Origin: CAADGY01 sp900696665
Lineage (GTDB): Bacteria > Acidobacteriota > Terriglobia > Bryobacterales > Bryobacteraceae
DNA length: 50,945 nt
NCBI GenBank assembly: GCA_035063885.1
Contig: JAPSFM010000029.1
Location: forward strand, 1-50,945
Direction: 5' to 3'
Position numbers and translations under genes: made by a program. Under the pieces are notes generated by a model. It did no database searches. It was not told the DNA's origin and saw nothing but the letters and a program-made list of their open reading frames with translations. This document shows, piece after piece, positions 40,564-49,930 of this stretch; within the stretch, counting starts at the first letter, position 1, and every line of letters begins with the position of its first letter.

Positions 40564-42678
40564 TCAGTATCGAAGCCAGGTGCCAAGCGGCTTCTGTTGT
40601 TCCATTCCGGGCTTCGACCAGTCGCAAACACCGTCCGGAAAAACCGATCGGAGCCGTTCCTGCTCCATTTCGGTGAAGGCGACGGAATAGCTGGCAGCGT
40701 CAACCGGTTTCAATTGGCACTTCAATACGTTGTTGGTGATCGGACCACCGGCAACCATTCGAGGGGAAGCAAAGGCCGGGTACAGCTTGTTACATTTCCC
40801 GCCGCTGAAGGTTTGTGTTTCTACGATTCGCTCACCAGTCGCCGTGTAGCACGAGTCCACAAGGTCCTGCGGCTTAGCCCGGACGATCTTGTCCATCGCT
40901 GGATCGTTAGAGGTGTCGTTTATGAGGTTGGTCAGCCATTCGTCCATTTTCGTAATCGCGTAATCGTGTACCGCGCGGGAGCCTGTTCCCGGCGGCACTA
41001 CGAGCATTACTTCGTTGGCAGTAGTGCCATTGGCGGCTCGCAGGCGTTCCCGCAGTGCAAAGGAATGGTATTTAAGATGGACATCGCCCCGGTCACCGAG
41101 GTCCATGTACACACGGTAGTCGATGATAGGCAGGCTCGCCAGCCCGCCGCCGCCGTTCGTGATCCTGCCGGTCTGATAAGCTGCGCGCACCGCCTGAAGG
41201 TCGGCGACGGCGCGTGTGGCCACAATATTTCCGTCGTTATCGTAGCCGCCGATCTTTTCGTTCAGGTCCAGGAACTGAGCGGGCGTGATGATGCCTTTGT
41301 TCAGCGCCCCCAAACCATATTGCACACCAACGTTGTCGATAACGCGGCGGGCAAAACCCGTCACTGGGTCGCGGCCGTACACGTTCACCGTGTGATCGAA
41401 AATATCGCAACGGGCGCCTGCACGGTTCAGCACCGGGTCATAGCGCAACTCCGGCGGCAGCACTTCCGGACAGAACTTCGACGGATGAATCCGGCCCGCG
41501 CCGGACGCTGTGGCCGTTATGTTCTTCATCGTCCCGGCGCCGGAAATCGCCATCCGTTGCTCTTCGGTCAGCGACTGGCCCGCGTTGTTGAAATAATTGT
41601 CCAACAGTTGCGCGTCCACCAGAAACTGCGTCGTTTCCAGCACTTCCGGAAACGTGGCGCTGGGGATAATCCCGTCCAGCAGGCCGGGGTAACCGTCAGC
41701 GATCTGCAATTGCTGGTACGATCCGCCGGAGCCGCCGCGGCCGAACGTAAACAAAGGCCGGCCGTAAGCCTCGATGAAACGCTCCTTCACCATCATCATG
41801 GTTTCGGCGGCGGTGACATCCTGGCAGTTCATGCCGAAGACGTTGAGCGTGGACGAGGCTTCGGCATAACCCTTGCCGGCAATCTGGTCGCTGATGAGCG
41901 AGTGAAGTCTACCTCCCTGCCGGTACCAACCGCCCGTACAGCCACCACCGAAAGAGTAAAGCAATCGTCCGTTCCAGGCTTTCGGCGGCGCCAGCGGTCC
42001 AGGCTCGGGTTCCGTAGTCGGATCGTGCAGAATGGCGGTCTGATAGATGGCGCGGTTGATAGTCCCGGTCTCCACCCGCACGATATACGGCACTCTCAAG
42101 CCACTGGTGGTTGTGGTCCACGCAACGTCCGCCGGCAGAACAGAGCGGGAACTCAGCGGCTTAACCGGAGCTGAACCCCCATCCGGCTTGTATACGTAAG
42201 TGACCACTGTCTCAATAGAACAGTTTTCATCGATAGGAGGCCCAAGCAAGCTTCCATCCGGGAGCTTGAAATTCTCCGTTTCACAAATGAAGGGCTGCTG
42301 ATGCCGGCCGGAGAAGACCGGTCCGGCACGGTCGAAGTTTGTCAGCGAGAGCATCGCGGACGGGCTCTCGCCACCGCTGAACACCTCGAGCGTGTTCTGG
42401 CCCTTTCGCAACCCTGTCACCAGCCCGATGAATACGAGTGGCGTAGAGCGCCGGTGGAACGCCGTGGTAATGTCCCGTCCGTTCAGCTTGACCGTGAAGC
42501 CCGCACGCGATGCGGCTTCCGGCACTTCGATGCGAACAAGGACGTCACCGCCGCTGATCCTGTCGGGCTGATTGGAAAGAGTTACGATCCGGAAGGCCTC
42601 GGCCGCTCGGGAAGGGAGATCGGCGGCGAAAGCCAGAAAGCCAAACACCGCAAGCCTGAAAGCGAAACGGACGAACAT
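40564..42678 (-). CDS. DUF6351-like secreted protein, alpha/beta-hydrolase features
   Basis: A 704-residue exported protein (signal LAVFGFLAFAADLPSRAAE). A beta domain at the start (ISGGDVLVRIEVPEAASRAGF) is followed by a large domain with LLYSFGGGCTGGWYRQG and TFGRGGSGGSYQQLQIADGYPGLLDGIIP, where GxSGG resembles a nucleophile elbow of tannase-like esterases. This combination is that of DUF6351 proteins, which are thought to be secreted hydrolases. Cysteine pairs (CSIET, CDIFD, CYTATGE) could form disulfides. A plant-polymer ester or phenolic substrate is a reasonable guess, not a demonstration. Confidence 0.75.
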   Translation of the reverse strand: MFVRFAFRLAVFGFLAFAADLPSRAAEAFRIVTLSNQPDRISGGDVLVRIEVPEAASRAGFTVKLNGRDITTAFHRRSTPLVFIGLVTGLRKGQNTLEVFSGGESPSAMLSLTNFDRAGPVFSGRHQQPFICETENFKLPDGSLLGPPIDENCSIETVVTYVYKPDGGSAPVKPLSSRSVLPADVAWTTTTSGLRVPYIVRVETGTINRAIYQTAILHDPTTEPEPGPLAPPKAWNGRLLYSFGGGCTGGWYRQGGRLHSLISDQIAGKGYAEASSTLNVFGMNCQDVTAAETMMMVKERFIEAYGRPLFTFGRGGSGGSYQQLQIADGYPGLLDGIIPSATFPEVLETTQFLVDAQLLDNYFNNAGQSLTEEQRMAISGAGTMKNITATASGAGRIHPSKFCPEVLPPELRYDPVLNRAGARCDIFDHTVNVYGRDPVTGFARRVIDNVGVQYGLGALNKGIITPAQFLDLNEKIGGYDNDGNIVATRAVADLQAVRAAYQTGRITNGGGGLASLPIIDYRVYMDLGDRGDVHLKYHSFALRERLRAANGTTANEVMLVVPPGTGSRAVHDYAITKMDEWLTNLINDTSNDPAMDKIVRAKPQDLVDSCYTATGERIVETQTFSGGKCNKLYPAFASPRMVAGGPITNNVLKCQLKPVDAASYSVAFTEMEQERLRSVFPDGVCDWSKPGMEQQKPLGTWLRY

Positions 42679-42711
42679 TCGACACGATCTGTGGGCGTAT
42701 GAAGTGGCCTG

Positions 42712-43578
42712 TTACTTCAACATCGGGAAAAGACGGCGAATTTCCCGCTCATCCGGCTGCTTGCCGTATTCACAAATCTCGAACGCTTCCGCATGTCGCA
42801 CCTGTCTGCCCTTCTGCTCGCCGTACCACTTGATGAGAGATTGCCGGATTGCGGGAGTGATCTCCCGCCGCTGGCGCTGATTGAACAGCCACTTCTTCCG
42901 CTCGACCGGATCTTTGGGCACTTCGTCGAGACGGCCATCCACCCAAGGCAGCCATTCGTAGAACTGTGATACGTGCGCGTCGAGAGCGTCCACTTTCTTC
43001 GCATACACATCGTCAATGGCGACCGCAATGTCCGGCCGGAACGGCGCCGGCTTCTGAAAATGATCCTGGAAATAGAGAAACACCGGGTTTTTCCGCAGCG
43101 GCGGTGTATCCGGAGCTACATTCGGTACTACCACCATGTATGCCGCGTCCTGCACCAGCACCCCCGTGTAGCGATGGTCGGGATGATAGTCGTTGGGCCG
43201 CGGTGCAATCACGACGTCGGCATTCCAACTGCGAATGCGGCGGATGATGTCGAGGCGCACGTCGAGGGCCGGAAGCAGTTCGCCGTCATGGTTGTCCAGC
43301 AGCTCATACTCGATGCCGAGACGCCGGCCGGCTTCTGCCGCTTCGGCGCGCCGCCGTTTCGCCAGCGCACCACCGCCCATTTCCTGGTGTCCGGCATCGC
43401 CGTTGGTCACCGATAGGAACTTGAATGCATGTCCCATCTCGGCAAACTTGGCCGCCAGTCCGCCGGCGCCCAGATCGCAATCATCGGGATGGGCCCCGAT
43501 AGCAATAACGCGTATCTTACCGGCTTGGGCGAACATCATACCGGCAGCCAGCAACGACGTAAGCAAGAGCTTGTACAT
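42712..43578 (-). CDS. Secreted PIG-L family deacetylase
   Basis: Signal peptide MYKLLLTSLLAAGMMFAQAG, then the zinc motif AIGAHPDDCDLGAGG (H30, D32/D33) and the distal DYHPDHRYTGVLVQDAAY with the third ligand region. This is the PIG-L/LmbE fold, which de-N-acetylates GlcNAc-type sugars; exported members are frequent in Acidobacteria. VIAPRPNDYHPDH is the usual partner segment. It lies between Gfo/Idh/MocA and DUF6351 genes on the same strand. Confidence 0.88.
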   Translation of the reverse strand: MYKLLLTSLLAAGMMFAQAGKIRVIAIGAHPDDCDLGAGGLAAKFAEMGHAFKFLSVTNGDAGHQEMGGGALAKRRRAEAAEAGRRLGIEYELLDNHDGELLPALDVRLDIIRRIRSWNADVVIAPRPNDYHPDHRYTGVLVQDAAYMVVVPNVAPDTPPLRKNPVFLYFQDHFQKPAPFRPDIAVAIDDVYAKKVDALDAHVSQFYEWLPWVDGRLDEVPKDPVERKKWLFNQRQRREITPAIRQSLIKWYGEQKGRQVRHAEAFEICEYGKQPDEREIRRLFPMLK

Positions 43579-43590
43579 GGTAATTTCCCA

Positions 43591-44739
43591 CTAAGCGCCA
43601 AATAGTCCCTTCCAGGTCTGTTCCTTTCCACTGTAGATTGCTTCACGGCCGAGCAGAGCGATCATCGTGCTGAGCGCAGACCGCTCGGCAACATTCTCAA
43701 CATCTCCACTGATAATACGGCCCAGGAACGCCTCAATACCGTCGTAAGTGATATCGCGCGGCGATTCCATGACCTCCACTTCATCCTGGCGCCTGCCTTT
43801 CCTGTGTACCATCCGCGCCCGGGAAGTTTCAATGAATGCCCTGGTGCCGGTGAACTCTTCCCCGACGCGGCTGAACACCGGCGGAGTCAACTGGTTGGCT
43901 TCGAAGTTCACGTGGATCCCGCCCGGCCATTCAAACGACAAGGTCAGATGATCCATAATCTCCATTGTCGTTCGCACCTTGGTTCCACCATAGCCGGTGG
44001 CTCGAATGGGCAGCCCGCCCAGAAACCAGTGCAGAACGTCAAAGTTATGGCAGTCCTGCTCGACAATAAAGTCACCGGAATAATCCTTGTAGCAGAACCA
44101 GTTTCGCAGTTTCTCCACCTTTGGGTCGGGATACGACTTGCGCTGGAACGGGTCTCCGCTGATCCAGAAGCCGCGCGCGTTTGAAAGCGCGCCGATTTCT
44201 CCGTTTTGAATGCGCTTGTAAGCCTCCAGATAGACCGGACCATAGCGCTGCTGGAAACCGACGGAGATATTTTTCCTCGGGTCGCATTTGCGCCCGGCGG
44301 CGATCACACGCTTTACGCCGGCGACGTCCACACCCATCGGTTTCTCGCAATAGATATGCTTCTTCGCCTGAACGGCGGCTTCAAGTTGGCGGGGGTGTTC
44401 GAAGGGCGGCGTGGCAATGAGAACGGCATCGACGTCCGAGGCGAGCAGTTTTTCGAAATCTTTATAAGCTTTTGGATTTTGCACTTTGATCTTCTGCGTG
44501 GCCATCTCGATCCGGTCGTCGAAAAGATCGCAGAGAGCCGTGATCTGCGCACGGGGATCGGCATGGACGATAGCCCCGTCGTAGGAGCCGCGATTCCCGG
44601 CGCCAATCAGCCCCACCGTAATTTTGGAGTTTGCCTGAGTTCCGCGAATGGATTGGGGACTGACGATCGTGAAAGCGCCGGCCGCGGTCCCGGCGTGCAG
44701 TAACCTGCGTCTCGAGACAGCGGGAGAACTACTGGTCAT
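43591..44739 (-). CDS. Gfo/Idh/MocA oxidoreductase with Tat-type signal
   Basis: An NAD(P)-dependent sugar oxidoreductase family member. GAGGAGGT precedes ATG 44739. The signal SRRRLLHAGTAAGAFTIVSP carries twin arginines, so it is probably folded with its cofactor before export, as in glucose-fructose oxidoreductase. The Rossmann segment is KITVGLIGAGNRGSYDGA; IYCEKPMGVDVAGVKR is the family EKP motif with the catalytic lysine; DCHNFDVLHWFLGG is the conserved substrate-side motif. It is first in the five-gene exported cluster running down to 38257. Confidence 0.9.
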   Translation of the reverse strand: MTSSSPAVSRRRLLHAGTAAGAFTIVSPQSIRGTQANSKITVGLIGAGNRGSYDGAIVHADPRAQITALCDLFDDRIEMATQKIKVQNPKAYKDFEKLLASDVDAVLIATPPFEHPRQLEAAVQAKKHIYCEKPMGVDVAGVKRVIAAGRKCDPRKNISVGFQQRYGPVYLEAYKRIQNGEIGALSNARGFWISGDPFQRKSYPDPKVEKLRNWFCYKDYSGDFIVEQDCHNFDVLHWFLGGLPIRATGYGGTKVRTTMEIMDHLTLSFEWPGGIHVNFEANQLTPPVFSRVGEEFTGTRAFIETSRARMVHRKGRRQDEVEVMESPRDITYDGIEAFLGRIISGDVENVAERSALSTMIALLGREAIYSGKEQTWKGLFGA

Positions 44740-44806
44740 GAGACCTCCTCGGGGGAATTATATGCCAAGCCTCGTGGCACACGGCAGATTTAGCACGTAT
44801 CCGGGT

Positions 44807-45835
44807 TCATGGCTGCGGTTCGACCTGCACGGTGCCCGGACGCGTATGGGCATCGCGATGCAGATCGCTGAGCTTCATGCCAGTCAACGCCAGGGCGACG
44901 AACCCGCCCAGCCATAACGGAACCGTGACGGCAAAAAACAAGACGGTGGCAAAACCTGTGGCGACATCCGATTGCACACCGAGCAGCATGAGTCCCAGTT
45001 TCGTGAGCGCCTGAAACGATCCTACATTACCCGGCGCCTGAGGCGGGATGCTGCCAATGCGCAGGATGACGAGAACCACTACCGCCGCGCCGATCGAAAG
45101 ATCCAGACCGTAACCTTTTATCAGGGCGTAAACCGGAACAACCTGCAGCGCCAGATACACAAAGCTCAACGCGAAGGAGGCGTAAAACGACTGCGAGTTC
45201 CCCATGTTGTGCAGGCCCTCGATCACATGCCAGAGCTTCTCCTTCCAGCGGCTTTGCGCAAAGGCGGCATGCGCGCGATGCTTGGTGAATACGGCGACAC
45301 CAAGCAATAGCGTGAGGGTAAACAGCACCACGGCAAGCAACCTGCCACCCTCCACCAACAGAGCGGGAAGTGTGACGAAATAGGTGATGGTGTAGAAACC
45401 CAGGATGAGCCAGATGCCATCAAACAGACGTTCAATAACGGCTGACGAGATGACCACGCTGAATGGCAAGCCCGCCCATTTCGATTGCAGATACGAACGG
45501 ATCACTTCCCCGGTGCGAAGGGGCAGAATCTCGTTGGCGAACAATCCAATATAGACGGCTTGAATGGAGCGCCAGGCCGGTACCCGTGCGAGCGGGCTTA
45601 ACAACAGGCTCCAGCGCCAACCCTGGCAGCAATAGACCAGGATATCGGCAATCACCGCCACCGTCACCCAGCGTACGTCGATGGCGAGGATTCGGGGGAG
45701 TTCGCGCTGCCAGTCGAAGCCTTTGTAAACCCAGACCATGCAACCGAGAGACACAGCATAGCCGATTGCTGGTAAGAGCCATCTCGGAAGCTTTCGACTG
45801 ACCCTCGGTGTGGCGGCAGGATCCAGACTAGTCAA
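44807..45835 (-). CDS. Flippase-like integral membrane protein (UPF0104/LPG synthase TM family)
   Basis: A 342-residue protein with about eight hydrophobic segments, belonging by eye to the lysylphosphatidylglycerol synthase transmembrane/YbhN family. Typical family features are SLGCMVWVYKGFDW at the start, the motif LPLRTGEVIRSYLQSKWAGLPFSVVISSAVIERLFDGI, and the C-terminal GSIPPQAPGNVGSFQALTKLGLMLLGV. The aminoacyl-transferase domain of full MprF is absent, so a lipid or polyprenol flippase-like role is more likely. It is not obviously tied to its neighbours. Confidence 0.85.
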   Translation of the reverse strand: MTSLDPAATPRVSRKLPRWLLPAIGYAVSLGCMVWVYKGFDWQRELPRILAIDVRWVTVAVIADILVYCCQGWRWSLLLSPLARVPAWRSIQAVYIGLFANEILPLRTGEVIRSYLQSKWAGLPFSVVISSAVIERLFDGIWLILGFYTITYFVTLPALLVEGGRLLAVVLFTLTLLLGVAVFTKHRAHAAFAQSRWKEKLWHVIEGLHNMGNSQSFYASFALSFVYLALQVVPVYALIKGYGLDLSIGAAVVVLVILRIGSIPPQAPGNVGSFQALTKLGLMLLGVQSDVATGFATVLFFAVTVPLWLGGFVALALTGMKLSDLHRDAHTRPGTVQVEPQP

Positions 45836-45930
45836 ATCTCATTTTAACAGCGCGCTATCCCGCCAGCCCTAAGAACACAAGTCCACGGGGAATGTGCGAT
45901 TCGGCTTGGCTGTCTTGTCACGGGTTCGGC

Positions 45931-46191
45931 TCAGCCGTCATAAAGCAATTGCATCTTGAGCTGATCGTGGGTGATGGGCGGGACCCTCTTCGCGCCGCCG
46001 CAGTACCATTCGTTTATGCCGTCCTGGAACATCACTACCGAGTAAAACTCACCGGACGGCGTAACCAGGGCGCAGATATTGGGAATCTTCCCAACCCGCT
46101 GGCTGAGTTGAACGATGCCGGCATGCCATGCTTTGGCCGGATTGAATCCTGTTGTGCTCTTGGCCATCGCAAAGGCGAAAGCGCGCTTCAC
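45931..46191 (-). CDS. Small protein of unknown function
   Basis: An 86-residue protein; the conserved-looking part starts at Met9 (MAKSTTGFNPAKAWHAGIVQ, ATG 46167), which may be the real start. It continues with PNICALVTPSGEFYSVVMFQDG and ends LKMQLLYDG, suggesting a short mixed alpha/beta fold. No signal peptide, no known motif. It stands alone between the flippase-like gene and ndk. The 200-base gap 46192-46392 shows nothing further. Confidence 0.45.
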   Translation of the reverse strand: MKRAFAFAMAKSTTGFNPAKAWHAGIVQLSQRVGKIPNICALVTPSGEFYSVVMFQDGINEWYCGGAKRVPPITHDQLKMQLLYDG

Positions 46192-46392
46192 TTTGCGACC
46201 GGAGATAGTTTGTAACCGCTCCCTCCGTTCGCGGCCATTATCGGACGCACGTTTGCGCGCTGCGGCCGGCGCAGCCGGAAGAGAGCGGACATCAGAGTCC
46301 TTAACTCTCTGCCACTTATTATAGGACGGCCCGCCGCCAGAGTCTCTCGAACTTTTCCCGTGGCCTTGATTCGGAAAGTACCTGACAGGCTT

Positions 46393-46809
46393 CTATAGCA
46401 ACTCTGCCGCGCTGAAGAAGAACGCGACCTCAACCGCCGCGGTTTCCGGGGAATCGGAGCCATGAACGCAGTTGCGCTCAATGTTGGTTCCGAACTTTTT
46501 GCGGATGGTTCCCTCGGCGGCATTGGTGGGGTTGGTTGCGCCCATCACATCGCGCCAGCGGCGGATTGCGTCCTCGTGCTCCAGTACGAGTACGACGATG
46601 GGGCCTTCCGTCATGAAAGACACCAGATTCGGGAAAAAGGGTTTGCTGCGGTGAACGTCATAGAACCCTCGGGCTTGTTCGGTTCTAAGCCGCACCATCT
46701 TCATCCCCGCGATCCGGAATCGTGCTTCTTCGATCATTGCCAGTATCCGGCCCGTGTGCCCCGCTGAAACCGCGTCCGGTTTGATAATCCCGAGAGTTCG
46801 TTCCACCAT
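46393..46809 (-). CDS. ndk: Nucleoside diphosphate kinase
   Basis: Transfers the gamma-phosphate between nucleoside triphosphates through a phosphohistidine. It starts MVERTLGIIKPDAV and has ATNPTNAAEGTIRKKFG with the catalytic NCVHGSDS (H116). The 138-residue length is normal. It lies seven bases after sucD, so the GTP or ATP made by succinyl-CoA synthetase and NTP balancing share one transcript, an arrangement met in several bacteria. Confidence 0.96.
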   Translation of the reverse strand: MVERTLGIIKPDAVSAGHTGRILAMIEEARFRIAGMKMVRLRTEQARGFYDVHRSKPFFPNLVSFMTEGPIVVLVLEHEDAIRRWRDVMGATNPTNAAEGTIRKKFGTNIERNCVHGSDSPETAAVEVAFFFSAAELL

Positions 46810-46816
46810 GATTCTC

Positions 46817-47686
46817 CTATTGCAGCCGTTGCTCTACTTTTTCGCCGATCTCCGCCGGTGAAGCGCACACGGTGATACCGGCCTCTTCCATGGCCCGGAT
46901 CTTATCCGACGCTTTGCCGGACCCTCCCGAAATGATGGCTCCGGCGTGTCCCATCCGCCGTCCGGGAGGCGCAGTCTGGCCCGCAATGAAACCCACGACG
47001 GGTTTGCGGACATACTCCTTTACAAACCCGGCCGCCGCCTCTTCCGCCGCTCCCCCGATTTCCCCGATCATCACGATGGCATGTGTGCCGGGATCTTCAT
47101 TGAACAGCCGTATGGCATCGATGAAATTGGTGCCTATGATGGGATCGCCGCCGATCCCTATGCAGGTGGACTGGCCGATACCGAGGCTCGTCAATTGGCC
47201 TACGGCTTCGTAAGTCAGGGTGCCCGAACGCGAAACCACGCCGACATTGCCCGGCTTGTGGATGTGTCCCGGCATGATCCCGATCTTCGATTGGCCGGGT
47301 GAGATGATACCAGGGCAATTGGGGCCGATCAGGCGTGTATGCCGCCTGGACAGGAAGTTCCAGGCCTTTACCATGTCGATTGCGGGAATGCCTTCACTGA
47401 TGCAGACCACGAGCGGCAAACCGGCGTCGGCAGCTTCCATGATGGCGTCGGCCGCGAAGGCAGGAGGTACGAAGATCACGGAAGCGTTGGCGCCGGTCTC
47501 CCGCACCGCCTGTTCCACGGTGTTGAAGACGGGGCGGTCCAGGTGTTTGGTGCCGCCCTTTCCCGGCACCACCCCGCCGACAATATTGGTTCCGTAGGCG
47601 ATGGATTGCTCCGAGTGAAAGGTGCCTTCTTTGCCGGTGAAGCCCTGGACGATCACGCGTGTATTCCGGTCAATAAGAATGCTCAT
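46817..47686 (-). CDS. sucD: Succinyl-CoA synthetase alpha subunit
   Basis: Holds the CoA site and the active-site histidine of succinate-CoA ligase in the TCA cycle. Visible: VIVQGFTGKEGTFHSEQ, GGVVPGKGGTKHLDRPVF, RLIGPNCPGIISPGQSKIGIMPG, ESIGQ-equivalent TCIGIGGDPIIGTNFIDAI, and GRRMGHAGAIISGGSGKA with the phosphorylated His. 289 residues, normal. It overlaps sucC by four bases. Confidence 0.97.
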   Translation of the reverse strand: MSILIDRNTRVIVQGFTGKEGTFHSEQSIAYGTNIVGGVVPGKGGTKHLDRPVFNTVEQAVRETGANASVIFVPPAFAADAIMEAADAGLPLVVCISEGIPAIDMVKAWNFLSRRHTRLIGPNCPGIISPGQSKIGIMPGHIHKPGNVGVVSRSGTLTYEAVGQLTSLGIGQSTCIGIGGDPIIGTNFIDAIRLFNEDPGTHAIVMIGEIGGAAEEAAAGFVKEYVRKPVVGFIAGQTAPPGRRMGHAGAIISGGSGKASDKIRAMEEAGITVCASPAEIGEKVEQRLQ

Positions 47687-48840
47687 TGTGCCAACCTCAC
47701 TACCTTCTCGGCCGCATCTTTCATCCCTTCGGCGAGTGTGAAATCCAAACCGGATTCTGCCAGAATTTTTCGGCCCTGTTCCACGTTCGTGCCTTCCATA
47801 CGCATCACGATAGGTACCTTGACGTGCAGTTCACGCGCGGCTGCGACCACGCCCGTCGCCAGCGTGTCGCATCGCAGGATGCCACCGAAGATGTTGATCA
47901 GCACCGCCTTCACCGAGCGATCCGAGATCAGAATGCGAAAGGCATTCATGATCTGTTCGGCGTTGGCGCCGCCGCCGACATCGAGAAAATTAGCGGGACT
48001 GCCTCCAGCGTATTTAATGATGTCCATGGTGGCCATCGCCAGTCCCGCACCGTTCACCATGCAGCCGACGGTGCCGTCGAGTTTGATGTAATTAAGACCG
48101 GACTTCGATGCTTCCACTTCGAGCGGGTCCTCTTCGTTCAGGTCGCGAAGTTCCAGCAGGTCCTTGTGGCGGTAAAGGGCGTTGTCATCCAGGTTGATTT
48201 TTGCGTCGAGAGCGATCACACGGCCGTCACCGGTGAGGATGAACGGATTGATCTCTGCAAGGGACGCGTCCAACTCCACATAAGCCCTGGCGAGGGAGAT
48301 CATTGCCGCCGCGGCGCGATTGGCGCTCGCTGGCGGAACGCCGATCCCAAACGCGAGTTTCCGGGCCTGAAACGGCGTCAACCCCAGCCCCGGCTCAATG
48401 GCCTCTTTCAAGATCTTGCCGGGAGTTTGAGCGGCTACCTCTTCGATGTCCATTCCTCCGGCGGAGGACGCCATCATCACCGGTTTCGCCTGAGCGCGGT
48501 CCAGGACCACGCCGAGATACAACTCGCTGGTGATCGGCAGCGTTTCCTCGATCAGCACCCGTTTGACGACACGCCCCTCCGGACCCGTCTGGTGCGTAAT
48601 CAGCGTCATGCCCAGGATCTTTCCGGCGATCTCACGCGCTTCGGCGGCATCCTTCGCCACCTTCACGCCGCCTCCTTTTCCCCGGCCACCCGCGTGGATT
48701 TGTGCCTTTACGACGACACTACCCCCAATTCGCGCGGCAGCCTGCCCGGCCTCTTCGGCGGAGGTGGCGACCTCTCCCCGTGGCACAGGGACGCCGTACT
48801 TGGCCAAGAGGCCCTTGGCCTGATACTCGTGGATTTTCAT
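47683..48840 (-). CDS. sucC: Succinyl-CoA synthetase beta subunit
   Basis: ATP-grasp beta subunit that binds the nucleotide and the succinate. Starts MKIHEYQAKGLLAKYGVPVPRG; has VVVKAQIHAGGRGKGGGVKVAKD (nucleotide binding), LDASLAEINPFILTGDGRVIALDAKINLDDNALYRH, and VGCMVNGAGLAMATMDIIKYAGGSPANFLDVGGGA. 385 residues, normal. ADP versus GDP preference is not clear by eye. First gene of sucC-sucD-ndk and divergent from trpD. Confidence 0.97.
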   Translation of the reverse strand: MKIHEYQAKGLLAKYGVPVPRGEVATSAEEAGQAAARIGGSVVVKAQIHAGGRGKGGGVKVAKDAAEAREIAGKILGMTLITHQTGPEGRVVKRVLIEETLPITSELYLGVVLDRAQAKPVMMASSAGGMDIEEVAAQTPGKILKEAIEPGLGLTPFQARKLAFGIGVPPASANRAAAAMISLARAYVELDASLAEINPFILTGDGRVIALDAKINLDDNALYRHKDLLELRDLNEEDPLEVEASKSGLNYIKLDGTVGCMVNGAGLAMATMDIIKYAGGSPANFLDVGGGANAEQIMNAFRILISDRSVKAVLINIFGGILRCDTLATGVVAAARELHVKVPIVMRMEGTNVEQGRKILAESGLDFTLAEGMKDAAEKVVRLAQ

Positions 48841-48891
48841 AGGATTGCGTCTGTGTTAGTATTGCTAGAAAGCCGAAAGTTCAATCATAAC

Positions 48892-49923
48892 ATGACGTTG
48901 CTGCCCTATCTGCACCGGGTTTGTGCCGGTGAGAATCTGCCGTCCCAGGACGCTGAGCAAGCGATGGCGCTGGTCCTGTGCGGGGAAGTCAGCACGCCTC
49001 AGATTGCGGCCTTTCTGGTAGCTTTGCGGATGAAAGGCGAGACCGCCGGGGAAGTGTTGGGGTTTGCACGGGCGATGCGAGCCAAAGCTTCGCGAGTAAA
49101 CGCGGGCACCAGCAACGGCGGCGTACTGCTCGACACATGCGGCACCGGCGGGGACGGGATGGGAACGTTTAACATCTCCACCATTGCGGCGTTCGTGGTG
49201 GCCGCTACCGGCGTACGGGTGGCCAAACACGGGAACCGTGCGATTTCGAGCCAATGCGGGAGCGCCGACATTCTGGAGGCTCTCGGTGTAAACATTCACC
49301 TCAATACCGCGCAGATGGGTGAGGCGCTCCGGAAAGTGGGGATTTCGTTTCTGTTTGCGCCCGCGATTCATCCGGCGATGAAGCACGCGCAGGCGGCCCG
49401 GACCGAGTTGAAGATGCGGACGGTGTTCAACATCCTGGGTCCGCTGACCAATCCCGCTGGAGCAACGGTGCAGCTTGTGGGTTCCCATTCGTTTCGCTCC
49501 GCTGAACTGATGGCCGAGGCGCTGGCCAACCTGGGAATCCACAGAGGCTTCGTGGTTCATGGCGCCGATGGATTGGATGAGATCACCACTACGGGGGAAA
49601 CGCTCGCGCTTGAAATCCAGGGCGGTGCGATTGCGCATCACACACTGACGCCAGACGATTTCGGGTTGAAGTCCTCGACCAGAGAGGCTCTTCAGGGTGG
49701 GGATCGTGTGGTGAATTGTCAGATCGCCGAAGCGGTGCTTGGAGGCGCCCAGGGACCACATCGCGATATCGTTCTCGCAAACGCCTCCGCCGCACTGGTT
49801 GCTTCGGGCAAGGCTGCCGGTTTCCGGGAGGGTGTGTCACTGGCGGCCGAAGCCATCGATTCCGGCGCCGCAAAACGCAAGGCCAGGGATCTGGCGGAAT
49901 TCAGCCGGGCGATGACGTCCTGA
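48892..49923 (+). CDS. trpD: Anthranilate phosphoribosyltransferase
   Basis: Second step of tryptophan synthesis: anthranilate plus PRPP. Motifs present: DTCGTGGDGMGTFNISTIAAFV (PRPP-binding GTGGD), VAKHGNRAISSQCGSADILEALG (anthranilate site), AIHPAMKHAQAARTELKMRTVFNILGPLTNP and VVHGADGLDEITTTGET (DE metal pair). Start at ATG 48892 gives 343 residues. A much longer open frame extends upstream through antisense sucC but is not part of it. No other trp gene is in the window. Confidence 0.95.
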   Translation: MTLLPYLHRVCAGENLPSQDAEQAMALVLCGEVSTPQIAAFLVALRMKGETAGEVLGFARAMRAKASRVNAGTSNGGVLLDTCGTGGDGMGTFNISTIAAFVVAATGVRVAKHGNRAISSQCGSADILEALGVNIHLNTAQMGEALRKVGISFLFAPAIHPAMKHAQAARTELKMRTVFNILGPLTNPAGATVQLVGSHSFRSAELMAEALANLGIHRGFVVHGADGLDEITTTGETLALEIQGGAIAHHTLTPDDFGLKSSTREALQGGDRVVNCQIAEAVLGGAQGPHRDIVLANASAALVASGKAAGFREGVSLAAEAIDSGAAKRKARDLAEFSRAMTS

Positions 49924-49930
49924 AGAGGCT

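Noticed and set aside
39220..42174. A 984-codon open frame on the plus strand
   Set aside because: It runs exactly antisense to the enolase-superfamily, cupin and DUF6351 genes, all of which carry clear motifs and signal peptides. The plus-strand product has no recognisable domain and reflects GC-rich codon bias.
47686..48891. Long N-terminal extension of trpD
   Set aside because: The frame is open through antisense sucC, but TrpD similarity begins at ATG 48892 and the length from there is normal.
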